A stretch of 64,000 nt of DNA from Halopseudomonas pertucinogena (GTDB lineage Bacteria; Pseudomonadota; Gammaproteobacteria; Pseudomonadales; Pseudomonadaceae). This document shows positions 40,208 through 51,498 of this stretch, piece after piece. The position numbers and the translations under genes were made by a program. The stretch is from contig NZ_BMNN01000001.1 in NCBI RefSeq assembly GCF_014646575.1, forward strand, positions 930,001-994,000. Direction: 5' to 3'. Below the pieces are notes generated by a model that made no database searches, had not been told where the DNA came from, and saw only the letters and a list, made by a program, of their open reading frames with translations. The stretch's first letter is position 1. Each line of letters begins with the position of its first letter.

Positions 40208-42607
40208 TCACCCGAACAATACCCGGTCCACATCCTCGAAACGTGACGCGAAGTGGACCGTCATGTCCTTTTTCAGATACTCGGGCAGCTCTTCGTAATC
40301 GCCCCGGTTGGCCTCGGGCAGGACCAGTTCCATGATGCCCTGCCTGCGGGCAGCGATCACCTTCTCGCGAATGCCGCCCACCGGTAGCACCTGGCCGGTC
40401 AGGGTGATCTCCCCGGTCATCGCCACACCCCGTTTGGGCGCCTGGTTGCGTGCCAGTGACAGCAGGGCGCTGGCCATGGTTACCCCGGCGCTGGGCCCGT
40501 CCTTCGGCGTGGCGCCCTCCGGTACGTGCAGATGGACGAAGGCTTCGTCGAAGAATTTCGGATCTGCCTTGTAGTCGTTCAGGTGGGCGCATACGTAACT
40601 GTAGGCAATTTCCGCGGATTCCTTCATGACCTCGCCCAGCTTGCCGGTGAGCTTGAAGCCGCGGTTGAGGCTGTGTACCCGGTTGGCCTCGATCGGCAGG
40701 GTGGCGCCCCCCATGGAGGTCCAGGCCAGGCCGGTGATGACACCGACGCCCTTGAGCACCTTCTCCGGTCGGAATACCGGCGTTCCAAGCAGTTCGCGCA
40801 GATTTTCCGGCTTGATACCGACTTTCTGGTCCGGATCTTCGATCAGGCGCATGACGGATTTGCGCACCAGCTTGGCCAGCTGTTTCTCCAGGTTGCGCAC
40901 GCCTGCCTCCCGGGCGTAGCCCTCGATCACCTGGCGCAGCGCCTTGTCGGTGATGCGCAGCTGACTCTTGCGCAGCCCGGCCCGCTCCAGTTGGCGCGGC
41001 CACAGGTGGTTCTTTGCAATGGCAAGTTTTTCCTCGGTGATGTAGCCGGACAGGCGGATCACATCCATGCGGTCGAGCAGGGGGCCGGGAATACTGTCCA
41101 GGGTGTTGGCGGTACAGATGAACAGCACCTTGGACAGGTCGAGCCTCAGGTCCAGATAGTGGTCGAGGAACTGGCTGTTCTGCTCCGGATCCAGTGTCTC
41201 CAGCAGGGCCGACGCCGGATCGCCCTGGTGACTGCTGCCGAGCTTGTCGATCTCGTCGAGCATGATCACCGGGTTCATTACCTTGACCTCCTTGAAGGCC
41301 TGGACGAACTTGCCGGGCATGGCGCCGATGTAGGTGCGTCGGTGCCCTTTGATCTCGGCCTCGTCGCGCATGCCACCAACACTGAAGCGGTAAAAGGGCC
41401 GCCCCAGGCTCTCGGCTATCGAATGCCCGATGCTGGTCTTGCCCACCCCGGGCGGACCCACCAGCAGGATGATCGAGCCACCGACGGCGCCCTTGAAGGT
41501 GCCGAGTGCAAGAAACTCCAGGATGCGCTGCTTGACGTCCTCCAGACCGTCATGATCGCGATTCAGAATGCGCCGGGCGCGCTTGATATCCAGGCTGTCC
41601 TCATGATGCAGGCCCCAGGGGATCGAGGTGGCCCAGTCAAGATAGTTGCGGGTAACGGCATATTCGGGTGATCCGGTCTCCAGGATCGACAGCTTGTTGA
41701 GTTCTTCATCGATCTTCTGCTGGGCAGCCTCGGGTAGCTCCTTGCCCTGCAACCGCTCACGGAACTGCTCGATATCGGCGGTGCGGTCATCCTTTGACAG
41801 GCCAAGTTCCTTCTGGATGACCTTGAGCTGCTCCCTGAGGAAGAACTTGCGCTGCTGCTCGCTGATGGTGCGGTTGACCTCGGCGCTGATCTCTCCCTGC
41901 AGCCGCGCCACCTCGATTTCCTGCTTCAGCAGCACCAGCACCTTCTGCATGCGCCGCAACACCGGAATGGTATCCAGCACGTCCTGCAGCTCCATCCCCT
42001 TGGCTGAGGTCAGCGCCGCAGCGAAGTCAGACAGCGGGGAAGGCTGATTGGGGCTGAAGCGGTTGAGGTAATTCTTCAGCTCCTCGCTGTACAGCGGATT
42101 CAGTGGCAGCAGCTCCTTGATCGAGTTGATCAGGGCCATGGCGTAGGCACGCACTTCGTCGCGCTCATCGCTGGGCGATTCGGGGTATTCCACCTCGACC
42201 AGATAGGGCGGTTTGCGGCTGAGCCAGTGGGCGATGCGCACCCGGGTCAGGCCCTGGGCGATGAACTGGATCTTGCCGTCTTCCTTGACCGCCTGGTGAA
42301 TCTTCACCGCGCAGCCGGTGGTGGGCAGGCTGGCCGGGTCCAGCTCGCCGCTGGTGGGCAGGGGGGCGTCCACCCAGAACAGTGAGATGACGTGATGAGG
42401 GGTGTTGGCAACCCGTTCTATGGTCTCGGACCAGGGGTCCTCGTTCACCACCACCGGCATCACCTGTGCGGGAAAGAACGGCCGGTTGTTGATCGGCAGC
42501 AGGTAGAGCCTATCGGGCAACCGCTGGCTGGGGAGCACCAGCCCGGTGCTCGACTTGCCGGCCTGATCCTGCTCGATATCGCCCTGCAGGGCGTCGTTAT
42601 CTGTCAT
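40208..42607 (-). CDS. asrA: ATP-dependent Lon-family protease (AsrA-type)
   Basis: About 799 residues from MTDNDALQG (ATG at 42607, AGGAAGGTG site). It has the N-terminal substrate-binding domain, an AAA+ domain with Walker [10 protein letters not shown] near residue 389, and a C-terminal protease domain with catalytic Ser in GPSAG (about 705) and Lys in GGIREKV (about 745). The opening [20 protein letters not shown] resembles the Lon-like AsrA of P. aeruginosa, which affects the heat-shock response, more than canonical Lon. It is expected to degrade misfolded and regulatory proteins. The symbol is by resemblance. Confidence 0.85.
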   Translation of the reverse strand: MTDNDALQGDIEQDQAGKSSTGLVLPSQRLPDRLYLLPINNRPFFPAQVMPVVVNEDPWSETIERVANTPHHVISLFWVDAPLPTSGELDPASLPTTGCAVKIHQAVKEDGKIQFIAQGLTRVRIAHWLSRKPPYLVEVEYPESPSDERDEVRAYAMALINSIKELLPLNPLYSEELKNYLNRFSPNQPSPLSDFAAALTSAKGMELQDVLDTIPVLRRMQKVLVLLKQEIEVARLQGEISAEVNRTISEQQRKFFLREQLKVIQKELGLSKDDRTADIEQFRERLQGKELPEAAQQKIDEELNKLSILETGSPEYAVTRNYLDWATSIPWGLHHEDSLDIKRARRILNRDHDGLEDVKQRILEFLALGTFKGAVGGSIILLVGPPGVGKTSIGHSIAESLGRPFYRFSVGGMRDEAEIKGHRRTYIGAMPGKFVQAFKEVKVMNPVIMLDEIDKLGSSHQGDPASALLETLDPEQNSQFLDHYLDLRLDLSKVLFICTANTLDSIPGPLLDRMDVIRLSGYITEEKLAIAKNHLWPRQLERAGLRKSQLRITDKALRQVIEGYAREAGVRNLEKQLAKLVRKSVMRLIEDPDQKVGIKPENLRELLGTPVFRPEKVLKGVGVITGLAWTSMGGATLPIEANRVHSLNRGFKLTGKLGEVMKESAEIAYSYVCAHLNDYKADPKFFDEAFVHLHVPEGATPKDGPSAGVTMASALLSLARNQAPKRGVAMTGEITLTGQVLPVGGIREKVIAARRQGIMELVLPEANRGDYEELPEYLKKDMTVHFASRFEDVDRVLFG

Positions 42608-42705
42608 GCAGCGCACCTTCCTGATTGTCCAGTATTACTATCAAGATGGTGTCTGTTTCGGGGAATTCAAGGCGGTGGCCCCCGGCAGGGGGGGCGCTGC
42701 GCGGG

Positions 42706-44727
42706 TCAGCCGACCAGGCCTGCATCGCCTATGACGGCCAGCAGAAAACTGTATTCTTCGGCCAGTTCCTTCATCGATTGATAGCGGCCGCTGGCGCCGC
42801 CGTGACCGGCGCTCATCTGCGTGCGCAGCAGCAGTGGCCGGTCATTGGTGCGGTGATGGCGGAGTTTCGCTACCCACTTGGCGGCCTCCCAGTACTGCAC
42901 CCGCATATCATGGTAACCGGCAGTGACGAACAGGGCCGGATAGGGCTGCTCGGTTATCTGCTCATAGGGGGCGTAGAGGCGGATGCGCTCGGCCACCTGT
43001 GGGTCGTTCGGGTCTCCCCATTCCTCGTACTCGCCGATGGTCAGTGGCAGCGCCGGATTGTTCATGGTGTTCCAGACGTCGACGAAGGGCACATCGGCGA
43101 CCGCCGCGGCGAACAGTTCCGGGCGCTGGTTGATGACATTGCCGATGAGCATCCCGCCGGCACTGCCACCGGCGATCACCAGGCGCTGGCTGTCAGTGTA
43201 ACCCTCGTCAATCAGATGTTCGGCACAGGCGATGAAATCACTGAAGGTGTTTTCCTTGTGTTGCAGCTTGCCCTGCTGGTACCAGGCTTCACCCATATCG
43301 GCGCCGCCGCGCACATGGCCGATGGCGAACACCCAGCCGCGGTCCAGCAATGACAGCCGGGCATGGGAGAACCAGGGGTCCATGCTGGCGCCATAGGCGC
43401 CGTAACCATACAGGTAGAGCGGGGCGGGGCGGCGGAGGCTGGCCGGCCGCCCGACCAGACTGATCGGTATCCGGGTGCCGTCCGGCGCCGTCGCCCATTC
43501 CCGGCGTACCTCATAGTCATCGGGGCTGAACGGCCCCTCCACAGGGGTCTGTTTCAGGGTGCGCTGAGTGCCGCTGGCCAGATGCAGTGCGCGGATCTCG
43601 GCGGGACGGTTAAGCGATTCATAGCGCAGACGGACCTGCTCGCTGACATACTCCTCGCCACCCTGCACGTGCAGGCTGTAGACGGCATCCGGCATGCTCA
43701 CCTGATAGGGCTGGCCCTGGGCCGGGCGCACTTCCAGGCGGGTCAGCCCATCCTCCCGGTAATGCAGCAGCAGCCCGTGTTGCTGCACGCTGAAGTCCTC
43801 CAGGGTTCTGTGGCTGTCAACATCCGCCACCAGCTCCCAGTAGTTGCGCATTGGCTGGGCCGGGTCGGCGCGGTAGAGCGCAAAGTTCTCGCCCCGGTCG
43901 TTGCTGCGGATCAGCAGGCCATCCGGGCCGTGGTCGACGTGGTACTCGTGCCCCTTGAAGCGGCGCGCCAGCAATTGCCAGTCTGCAGCCGGCTCGTCAG
44001 CCGGGACGATGCGCACCTCGCTGGTGTTCTTGCTGTCGCTGGCGAGGATCAGCCATTGCTCGGAACTGCTGCGGTAGGCGTGCAGGTAGAAGCGCTGGTC
44101 GACTTCATGGTAGACCCGTACCGGCGGGGTGCCGCGCTGCATGCGCCAGAGTGTGGCTGGGCGGGAGGCCTCGTCCATGCTGATGGCGAACAGGGTGGCG
44201 CTGTCGTTGGCCCATACCAGGCTGCCGTCTGCCTGATCGAGGGGAAGCTCGGTGGTGTTGCCGCTGGCCAGATGCTTCAGATAGAGCGTGTATTCCTCGT
44301 TGCCCTGCCGATCCAGACTGTAGGCCAGCCACTGGTGATCCGGACTGACCGCGAAGTCGCCCAGCTGCAGGAAGCCGTCCCCGGCTTTCAGGTTCAGGTC
44401 CAGAAGCAGCTGTTCGGCGGTGGGGTCGGCTTCCAGACTGCCGTCTGCCGGACGCGGGCTGCGGTAGTAGCGGGGATATTCAGCGCCCGCCTCGGTACGC
44501 CGGTAGTACAGCCAGGGACCCCACACCGCCGGCAGGGACAGGTCGGTTTCGCGGATGCGTCCGCGTATCTCCTCGAACAGTTGCGCGCGGCGGTCGTCAT
44601 GGCTGGCCAGCCACTCTTCCGTGTGCCGGTTCTCGGCCTCCAGGTGCTGGATCACTTCGTCGGTGTCGCGCTGCTCCATCCAGGCGTAAGGGTCAGGCGT
44701 GGCATCACGGCGAGCTGTGGGAAACAT
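42706..44727 (-). CDS. ptrB: oligopeptidase B
   Basis: Cytoplasmic serine peptidase cleaving after Arg or Lys in peptides up to about 30 residues. 673 residues from MFPTARRDATPDPYAW (ATG at 44727, GGAG upstream). It has an N-terminal beta-propeller domain and a prolyl-oligopeptidase catalytic domain. The nucleophile lies in IAGGSAGGML (Ser near 520), the histidine in AGHGGASGR. The longer open frame to 44802 is not supported by conservation. Confidence 0.93.
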   Translation of the reverse strand: MFPTARRDATPDPYAWMEQRDTDEVIQHLEAENRHTEEWLASHDDRRAQLFEEIRGRIRETDLSLPAVWGPWLYYRRTEAGAEYPRYYRSPRPADGSLEADPTAEQLLLDLNLKAGDGFLQLGDFAVSPDHQWLAYSLDRQGNEEYTLYLKHLASGNTTELPLDQADGSLVWANDSATLFAISMDEASRPATLWRMQRGTPPVRVYHEVDQRFYLHAYRSSSEQWLILASDSKNTSEVRIVPADEPAADWQLLARRFKGHEYHVDHGPDGLLIRSNDRGENFALYRADPAQPMRNYWELVADVDSHRTLEDFSVQQHGLLLHYREDGLTRLEVRPAQGQPYQVSMPDAVYSLHVQGGEEYVSEQVRLRYESLNRPAEIRALHLASGTQRTLKQTPVEGPFSPDDYEVRREWATAPDGTRIPISLVGRPASLRRPAPLYLYGYGAYGASMDPWFSHARLSLLDRGWVFAIGHVRGGADMGEAWYQQGKLQHKENTFSDFIACAEHLIDEGYTDSQRLVIAGGSAGGMLIGNVINQRPELFAAAVADVPFVDVWNTMNNPALPLTIGEYEEWGDPNDPQVAERIRLYAPYEQITEQPYPALFVTAGYHDMRVQYWEAAKWVAKLRHHRTNDRPLLLRTQMSAGHGGASGRYQSMKELAEEYSFLLAVIGDAGLVG

Positions 44728-44794
44728 GGGGCTAAGACTCCAGGGCCAAAAAAAGATATTATAGCTGCTCGTTCTCTGACAACCGGTTGGCAGC

Positions 44795-45160
44795 ATGTTC
44801 AACGAAACGGAATACCAGACAGTATGGATGGTCTACCTGGCAGCGGCGGTCTGCTGCTGGCTGGTCTGGACCCAGTTGACCCGCTGGATCGGCTGGTGGT
44901 TCGTTCGCGAGCCGCTGTGGGTGGGGATGGCGGTGCTGCTGTTCACACCGGCGCCGGTGGAACCGCTGGAGCCCTGGCTGGCGCCGGCGGCGATCAGTTG
45001 GCTGCTGGATGTGCTGCTGGGTACCGGTGCCGACAGCGGCACCTTGCTGGGGCAGCTGGCACTCAGCATGACCCTGGCGATGATGGCGTATGCGGGCTTT
45101 GTTCTGCTGCGCCTGGGTTGGCGCCACTGGCGTGGGCAAGGCGGCAGGACTGCCGCCTGA
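44795..45160 (+). CDS. small hypothetical membrane protein
   Basis: 121 residues, three to four hydrophobic helices (VWMVYLAAAVCCWLVW, EPLWVGMAVLLF and a pair near the C-terminus) and a basic tail. It is tryptophan-rich. The family is not recognised with certainty. It is divergent from ptrB with 67 bases between, and converges with the TetR gene, ten bases apart. Confidence 0.65.
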   Translation: MFNETEYQTVWMVYLAAAVCCWLVWTQLTRWIGWWFVREPLWVGMAVLLFTPAPVEPLEPWLAPAAISWLLDVLLGTGADSGTLLGQLALSMTLAMMAYAGFVLLRLGWRHWRGQGGRTAA

Positions 45161-45170
45161 GAGCCCGGAC

Positions 45171-45746
45171 TTACTCTTCGTTCTTCTGTTCGTACATGAT
45201 CCGCGCCAGACGCATGATCTGCTCCTGAAATTCGGTGCGCTGACTGTCGGTCATCGGGCAGATGCCGATCTGCTCGAACAGACGGTACCCGCGTACCGAA
45301 AAGAACAGGATGGCGGCCTGGGCCAGGCCCAGGGGCGACTTCTCGAGGATGTCGAACAGACCCTGAATGTCATCGGAGGTAGTCTGCAGCAGTGCAGGAT
45401 TGCTGGCTGCTGCGGCAAAGATCGCCGAGTCGAGGTTCTTCTCCTCGGTGGATTCGCTCATGTTACTGAGCAGCAGTGCCTTGAGTTCGCGCATCGGCTC
45501 ATCGGGCAGGACGCTTTCGTACGCACCCCAGCGGACACGGAAGCGTTCCAGCCGGTGCTCGATCATCGCGGTGAGCAGGGCTTCGCGGTCGGGGAACAGC
45601 GTGCTGAGGGTGGATTCATCGACGCCGGTCCGTTCACTGAGCGTGGCGAAGGTCAGTTGGGATGCGCCCAGTTCGCTGACGATGGCTTCCGCTGCACGGA
45701 ACAGGCTCAGGTGAAGAGAGTGGGTCTGTTTAGGATTGATGTCCAC
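45171..45746 (-). CDS. TetR-family transcriptional regulator
   Basis: 191 residues from a GTG at 45746 (MDINPKQTHSLHLSLF) behind AGAGG eight bases upstream; the longer ATG frame at 45830 lacks such a site. The N-terminal TetR helix-turn-helix is present (FATLSERTGVDESTLSTLFPDR); the C-terminal ligand domain is variable. The effector and target genes are not apparent, since neither neighbour is a pump or metabolic gene. A terminator and the cold-shock gene lie just upstream on the same strand. Confidence 0.8.
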   Translation of the reverse strand: MDINPKQTHSLHLSLFRAAEAIVSELGASQLTFATLSERTGVDESTLSTLFPDREALLTAMIEHRLERFRVRWGAYESVLPDEPMRELKALLLSNMSESTEEKNLDSAIFAAAASNPALLQTTSDDIQGLFDILEKSPLGLAQAAILFFSVRGYRLFEQIGICPMTDSQRTEFQEQIMRLARIMYEQKNEE

Positions 45747-45901
45747 TGCGAGAACCTCTTGATCAGGACGTCTGGAGCAAGGCGAGAGGAACCTGATGCA
45801 TCGGTCTTCCGCCCCCATTTCATGCCGCATAGGGTACGACGTCGGGACGACGCAAGCGAGTGATTTTTGCCCGGCGCTGAAAGCAGGGGCCCAGAAAACA
45901 G

Positions 45902-45925
45902 AAAACCCGGCCGAGGCCGGGTTTT
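45902..45925 (-). terminator. terminator of the cold-shock gene
   Basis: AAAACCCGGC / GCCGGGTTTT with a four-base loop, 19 bases beyond the end of the cold-shock gene, with T-runs on either side of the stem. It separates the cold-shock transcript from the TetR gene. Confidence 0.85.
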
Positions 45926-45943
45926 CCGCATCAGATGTCGGGA

Positions 45944-46150
45944 TTAGCCGATGATCTGAATGTTCGCAGCTTGCTTGCCTTTCGGACCAGTGGTGATGTC
46001 GAAGGACACCTTCTGGTTTTCCGCCAGGGATTTGAAGCCTTGTACCTTGATCTCGGAGAAGTGGGCGAACAGATCGTCACCACCGCCGTCCGGAGTAATG
46101 AAGCCGAAGCCTTTGGTGTCGTTGAACCACTTAACTGTACCAGTTGCCAT
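45944..46150 (-). CDS. cold-shock protein (CspA family)
   Basis: 68-residue single-stranded nucleic-acid chaperone. Both RNA-binding motifs are present: RNP1-like KGFGFI and RNP2-like LFAHF. The start is [12 protein letters not shown] long AT-rich upstream region suggests post-transcriptional control. Whether it is cold-induced or constitutive (CspD or CapB type) cannot be read from sequence. Confidence 0.95.
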   Translation of the reverse strand: MATGTVKWFNDTKGFGFITPDGGGDDLFAHFSEIKVQGFKSLAENQKVSFDITTGPKGKQAANIQIIG

Positions 46151-46474
46151 TTCAGATAATTCCTATCAAATTGAAATACTTGAGCAAAATTGCTCAATTA
46201 AAAGCGTGGGAATCAAAGATTGCGAGAATGACAAACTTACGTACTGAAAGTGCGCTTGCAGCCTACTACTCATCTCTTGAAAACCTACGCGCTCACTTTG
46301 CCCCGTTACACCGATCAAGTCAAGATATTAGTTTTGTCGAGCTCGGGGACGAACGAACGAAATTCAGTATACGTCAGTTTCCAGAAATAGCACGCCTTTC
46401 GTCGGATAAATTGCAGCAACCCTTGCAGGCCCCGCAGGCCACGGGTTACAGGGCTGCTGCGGGGCAGTTCGGGG
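46151..46474 (-). promoter_or_regulatory. long AT-rich upstream region of the cold-shock gene
   Basis: 324 bases between the cold-shock gene and aceK, markedly more AT-rich than the rest of the window. A candidate -10 element TATACT lies on the minus strand at 46371-46366, which would give a leader of about 200 bases, long as in E. coli cspA. A perfect inverted repeat TTGAGCAA-AA-TTGCTCAA (46180-46197) lies about 30 bases ahead of the start codon. No -35 could be recognised with confidence. A plus-strand frame through this stretch lacks a ribosome binding site. Confidence 0.5.
46180..46197. repeat. inverted repeat in the cold-shock leader
   Basis: TTGAGCAA and TTGCTCAA separated by AA, a perfect 8-bp dyad. 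It could be an mRNA hairpin or a regulator site. Confidence 0.6.
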
Positions 46475-48199
46475 TCACAGCTGGGCCCGTTCCTCGGGCC
46501 TGTGGTAGGGGAAGACGTCGATCACCTTGCCATCGAGGATCTGTTGCTGCAGGCCCTTCCAGTAGTCGGCATCGAACAGTTCGCCATGCATCTGGGTGAA
46601 CATCCGGCGCAGACCCACATCAGCGAACAGGAACACCGGGAATTCCTCCGGAAACACGTCGTTGGGACCGACCGAATACCAAGGCTCCGAGGACATTTCC
46701 TGTTCCGGATACAGGGGTTCAGGTATGTGGCGGAAGTTCACCTCGGTCAGATAGCTGATTTCGTCGTAGTCGTAGAACACGACCCGGCCGTGGCGGGTAA
46801 CGCCGAAATTCTTCAGCAGCATGTCGCCGGGGAAGATGTTTGCCGCTGCCAGCTGCTTGATGGCCAGCCCGTAATCGAGCAGCGCCTCCCTGGTCTGCGC
46901 CTCGTTGGCGGTCTCCAGATAGATGTTCAGTGGCGTCATCCGGCGCTCGGTCCAGCATTGGCGGATCAGTACCGTATCGCCCTGCAGCACCACCGTTGAT
47001 GGCGCCACCTCCAGCAGCTCTTCCAGGCATTCGGGTTCAAAGCTGTCCCTGGCAAAACGGAAGTCAGCAAAATCCTGGGTGTCGGCCAGTCGCCCGACCC
47101 GGTCATGGCGCTTGACCAGCCGGTACTTCTCGATGACGGTGGCGCGGCTGACGTGCTTGGAGGGCGCGAACCTGTCCTTGATCACCTTGAACACGGTGTT
47201 GAAGCCGGGCAGGGTGAAGACCGTCATGACCATGCCGCGCACGCCGGCCGCCATGACGAACCTGTCCTCCGGGTTGCGGGCCATGTAGTCGATCAGTGCG
47301 CGATAGAACTCGGACTTGCCCTGCTTGTAGAAGCCCAGTGCAGTGTACAGCTCGGCTATCTGCTTGCCCGGCAGGATCTGCTTGAGGAAGTTGATCAGCT
47401 CGACCGGCACCAGCACATCGACCATGAAGTACGAGCGGGTGAAGGAGAAGATGATCGATACCTCCGACTCATCGGTGATCAGGGTGTCCACGCTGATCCC
47501 CTCGTTGTCCCGGTGGACCAGCGCCAGCACGAACGGCCACTGTTCCCCCTGGCTGAGTATGCGGCCAACCACGTAGGCCCCCTTGTTGCGGTAGAACACC
47601 GGCTGGATCAGCTCGACGGTCAGGCCGTGATCCAGCTGCGCCCAGTCCGGCAGGCCGGTGCGCAGACAGTCGACCATCAACTGGACGTCGCGCTCCTCAT
47701 CGGCCCAGGGCACATCGAAGGTGTATTCCTTGAGAATCTGCCTGGCCAGGCTGAACAGGCAGCCGCCGGAGATGAAGCCGCGAGTGAGCTGGATGTGCGA
47801 TGGCTTGCGTACCGGCGGACGGGTGCTGTGGACGAACATGGTCCGGTCACTGATCTGGTCGTGACGGTGCATCTTGAAGAAGACGGAGTTGAACCAGGTT
47901 TCCGCCAGATCGTCGTCGAAGCGCCCCTCGATCAGTTCAATGTAGGCTGCCTTGATGGCCGGCCAGCGGTCCGCATCGAGGATATCCCTGCATTCGGGAT
48001 CGGCGGAGAGCCGGTCCCGCGTCTCGAAGATCCGTTCGTCATACAGGTTGATGCGGGCCTTGGACGCTTCCTGAATCTCCACCCAGAGGCATTGTTCAAA
48101 GCGTTCACGGGCGCCGAGGGTCAGTGCACGGAACGCCGCACGATAGTGATCGAAGGCATCCAGCAGGCGGCGGGCAACAAGGGTGGCAGAATCGGACAT
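46475..48199 (-). CDS. aceK: isocitrate dehydrogenase kinase/phosphatase
   Basis: Bifunctional enzyme that phosphorylates and dephosphorylates isocitrate dehydrogenase to divert carbon into the glyoxylate shunt. 574 residues from [13 protein letters not shown] (ATG at 48199, AGGAAG upstream). The conserved regulatory domain and the kinase-like C-terminal half (including [20 protein letters not shown] and the catalytic aspartate region) are intact. It stands apart from aceA/aceB, as in other pseudomonads. Confidence 0.95.
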   Translation of the reverse strand: MSDSATLVARRLLDAFDHYRAAFRALTLGARERFEQCLWVEIQEASKARINLYDERIFETRDRLSADPECRDILDADRWPAIKAAYIELIEGRFDDDLAETWFNSVFFKMHRHDQISDRTMFVHSTRPPVRKPSHIQLTRGFISGGCLFSLARQILKEYTFDVPWADEERDVQLMVDCLRTGLPDWAQLDHGLTVELIQPVFYRNKGAYVVGRILSQGEQWPFVLALVHRDNEGISVDTLITDESEVSIIFSFTRSYFMVDVLVPVELINFLKQILPGKQIAELYTALGFYKQGKSEFYRALIDYMARNPEDRFVMAAGVRGMVMTVFTLPGFNTVFKVIKDRFAPSKHVSRATVIEKYRLVKRHDRVGRLADTQDFADFRFARDSFEPECLEELLEVAPSTVVLQGDTVLIRQCWTERRMTPLNIYLETANEAQTREALLDYGLAIKQLAAANIFPGDMLLKNFGVTRHGRVVFYDYDEISYLTEVNFRHIPEPLYPEQEMSSEPWYSVGPNDVFPEEFPVFLFADVGLRRMFTQMHGELFDADYWKGLQQQILDGKVIDVFPYHRPEERAQL

Positions 48200-48270
48200 G
48201 GGCACTTCCTGTAACCGGGAAAGCTGCAGGATAGCCACTGGCGACGGATGACGGAAGGGCGAACGGCGAA

Positions 48271-48298
48271 CGGGTACCGGCCGAATGACCGGTACCCG
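48271..48298 (-). terminator. terminator after cysK
   Basis: Ten-bp stem CGGGTACCGG / CCGGTACCCG with an eight-base loop, lying between the cysK stop (48305) and the aceK start (48199). Confidence 0.7.
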
Positions 48299-48304
48299 GC
48301 GGGC

Positions 48305-49279
48305 TCAGGGCTCCAGTTCCTGCTCGGTAAACAGCTCGCTGAACAGCATGGTGGACAGATAGCGTTCCCCGGAATCGGGCAGGATCACCACGATGGTGCG
48401 GTTCTGCATGCCTGGCTCTTCGGCGATGCGCAGGGCTGCGGCCATGGCTGCTCCGGAAGAGATTCCGCACAGGATGCCTTCCTCGCGCATGATGCGCAGT
48501 GCCATTTCCTTCGACTCGTCGTCGCTCACCTGAACCACCCGATCCACCAGATCGAGATCGAGGTTGCCCGGGATGAAGCCGGCTCCGATGCCCTGGATCT
48601 TGTGCGGTGACGGCTTGATCTCCTCCCCGGCCTTGGCCTGGGAGATGACCGGAGACAGGGTCGGCTCCACCGCGACGGTGATCATGGACTTGCCGCGGGT
48701 CTGCTTGATGTACCGCGAGACGCCGGTCAGAGTGCCGCCGGTGCCGACACCGGAAACGAACACGTCGATATTGCCTTCGGTGTCGTTCCAGATTTCCGGT
48801 CCGGTGGTCTTCTCATGAATCTCGGGGTTGGCCGGATTCTCGAACTGCTGCAGCAGGATGTGCTTCTGCGGATCGCTCTGGGTGATCTCCTGAGCCTTTT
48901 CGATGGCACCCTTCATGCCCTTGGCCGGCTCGGTAAGGACCAGCTCTGCGCCCAGCGCCTTGAGCACCTTGCGACGCTCCAGGCTCATCGAGGCGGGCAT
49001 GGTGAGAATGAGCCGGTAACCGCGGGCGGCGGCAACGAAGGCCAGGCCGATGCCTGTGTTGCCCGAGGTCGGCTCGACGATGGTCATGCCGGGTTTCAGC
49101 AATCCGCGGGACTCCGCGTTCCAGATCATGTTGGCACCGATCCGGCACTTCACCGAGTGCGACGGATTGCGGCCCTCGACCTTGGCCAGAACAGTGACGC
49201 CCTTGGGCCCGAGGCGGTTGATGCGCACCAGGGGAGTGTTGCCGATGGACTGGGAATAATCGGCGAAGACGTGACTCAT
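48305..49279 (-). CDS. cysK: cysteine synthase A (O-acetylserine sulfhydrylase)
   Basis: PLP enzyme making cysteine from O-acetylserine and sulfide. 324 residues from [18 protein letters not shown] (ATG at 49279, AAGGAG site). The PLP lysine lies in [10 protein letters not shown], the TSGNTG loop is intact and the phosphate cup [10 protein letters not shown] is present. The [10 protein letters not shown] context favours CysK over CysM. In the shared metabolism of this window it supplies cysteine alongside metZ, which supplies homocysteine. Confidence 0.94.
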   Translation of the reverse strand: MSHVFADYSQSIGNTPLVRINRLGPKGVTVLAKVEGRNPSHSVKCRIGANMIWNAESRGLLKPGMTIVEPTSGNTGIGLAFVAAARGYRLILTMPASMSLERRKVLKALGAELVLTEPAKGMKGAIEKAQEITQSDPQKHILLQQFENPANPEIHEKTTGPEIWNDTEGNIDVFVSGVGTGGTLTGVSRYIKQTRGKSMITVAVEPTLSPVISQAKAGEEIKPSPHKIQGIGAGFIPGNLDLDLVDRVVQVSDDESKEMALRIMREEGILCGISSGAAMAAALRIAEEPGMQNRTIVVILPDSGERYLSTMLFSELFTEQELEP

Positions 49280-49379
49280 GACAGGACTCCTTGAAAGTAT
49301 GCTGGCAATCAGCCTATGCCCGGCACCGGAGCACGTCAATTGGTTGAACTAACCGCGTGGCGTTCCAGTCATTTTTCAT

Positions 49380-50456
49380 ATGAACAGAACCCTGCGATAT
49401 TCCATGCTCGTGGTGGCGGTCCTGGCACTGCTGCTCATCATACTGCACCTGATGCTGCCCTGGCTGGTGCGCGGATATCTGAACGACAAGCTGGCTGATA
49501 TGGGTGATTACCAGGGCCATATAGAGGACGTGGACCTGACCTGGTGGAACGGTGCGTACCGGATCAACGGCCTGGAAATCACCAAGGCGGATGGCGACGT
49601 TCAGGTTCCGTTCCTCACCGTGCCGCGCATGGACATTGCGGTGCGCATGCGCACCCTCTGGAAGGAGGGTCTGCTGGTAGGGGTGGTGGATATCCATCAG
49701 CCGGAGCTCACTTTCGTGGATGGCGAGACGGAGCAGCAGAAACAGACCGGTGAAGGGGTCGATTGGCGTGCCCAGCTGGAGGACATGGTCCCGGTGCAGC
49801 TGAACGAGGTCCGGATCCATCAGGGCGTCATTGCCTTTCGCAACTTCTCATCCGACCCACCGGTGAATGTCAACGCCAGTGATGTGCAACTGATGGTGCG
49901 CAACCTGACCAACGCCCCTGACGCCCAGGGCCAGCGCAGCGCCAGCATGGACGGCACGGGCAACTTCCTCGATCACGCTCCGGTGGAGCTGAGCGCGCAT
50001 TTCGACCCGCTGGGCAGGGTGGACAATGCCGATCTGCAGCTGCGGATGCTGGGGCTGGATCTGACACGGATCAACGATTTTGCTTCGGCCTACGGCAAGT
50101 TCGACTTCCATGCAGGGGAGGGTGACCTGACCATGGAAGTCGAGGTCAACGAGGGCCAGCTTGAGGGGTACGTCAAACCCTTGCTGCGCAACGTTGATGT
50201 GTTCGATATGGAGCAGGACCTGGAGAGGGAGGACAAGGGGTTCTTCCGCGGCCTGTGGGAGGCCATCGTGCATGGAGGCCAGGAGGTACTGCAGAACCAG
50301 CGCAAGGACCAGTTCGCCACCCGCATCGAACTGTCGGGCAGCTTGGACGACGCCGAGATGAGCGCCTTCCAGGCGTTCCTGCAGATCCTGCGCAACGCCT
50401 TCGTCGAGGCGTTCACCCCGCGGTTCGAGCGCGCGCTGGAAGAGGATCAGCAGTGA
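49380..50456 (+). CDS. AsmA/DUF748-like membrane-anchored protein
   Basis: 358 residues: N-terminal transmembrane anchor (MLVVAVLALLLIILHLMLPW), followed by beta-rich periplasmic sequence with features of DUF748/AsmA-like bridge proteins (YRINGLEITK, RNADLQL-like strand repeats such as DNADLQLRML). Full-length family members are usually longer, so this is a short version. Lipid transport or outer-membrane assembly is a guess from family. No clear ribosome binding site ahead of the ATG. Confidence 0.75.
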   Translation: MNRTLRYSMLVVAVLALLLIILHLMLPWLVRGYLNDKLADMGDYQGHIEDVDLTWWNGAYRINGLEITKADGDVQVPFLTVPRMDIAVRMRTLWKEGLLVGVVDIHQPELTFVDGETEQQKQTGEGVDWRAQLEDMVPVQLNEVRIHQGVIAFRNFSSDPPVNVNASDVQLMVRNLTNAPDAQGQRSASMDGTGNFLDHAPVELSAHFDPLGRVDNADLQLRMLGLDLTRINDFASAYGKFDFHAGEGDLTMEVEVNEGQLEGYVKPLLRNVDVFDMEQDLEREDKGFFRGLWEAIVHGGQEVLQNQRKDQFATRIELSGSLDDAEMSAFQAFLQILRNAFVEAFTPRFERALEEDQQ

Positions 50457-50577
50457 GCTCCATTCACTGAGTGAATCCCGCGCCCACGTTTACACCCCTT
50501 CCGGCGGCAGGCTATAGTCCGGGGCTGCCGAATAACGTGAACGCCCGCTGTCAGTGGGCCTGTCCCAAGGAATTCCC

Positions 50578-51423
<846 letters not shown>

Positions 51424-51498
51424 GTGCTCTCACCCTCTCCCCAGCCCTCTCCCGTCAAGGGAGAGGGGGTTGTTCCGAGTATCACTGAGGGGCGATAG
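51424..51498 (+). repeat. CTCTCCC palindrome in the MoxR-VWA intergenic region
   Basis: 75 bases with CCCTCTCCC (51445-51453) and GGGAGAGGG (51459-51467) around a GTCAA loop, plus a second CCCTCTCC copy at 51433-51440. This is the form of the CTCTCCC intergenic repeat seen in many gammaproteobacteria. It might also pause transcription or stabilise mRNA between the two genes. Confidence 0.6.

Noticed and set aside
43363-45228. 621-residue plus-strand frame opposite ptrB
   Set aside because: Antisense to a clearly identified oligopeptidase B; no recognised domain.
46144-46599. Plus-strand frame in the AT-rich cold-shock leader
   Set aside because: It has a protein-like stretch from 46228 to about 46430, but no ribosome binding site, unlike codon use, and it runs antisense into aceK. 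A degraded foreign gene is possible but unsupported.
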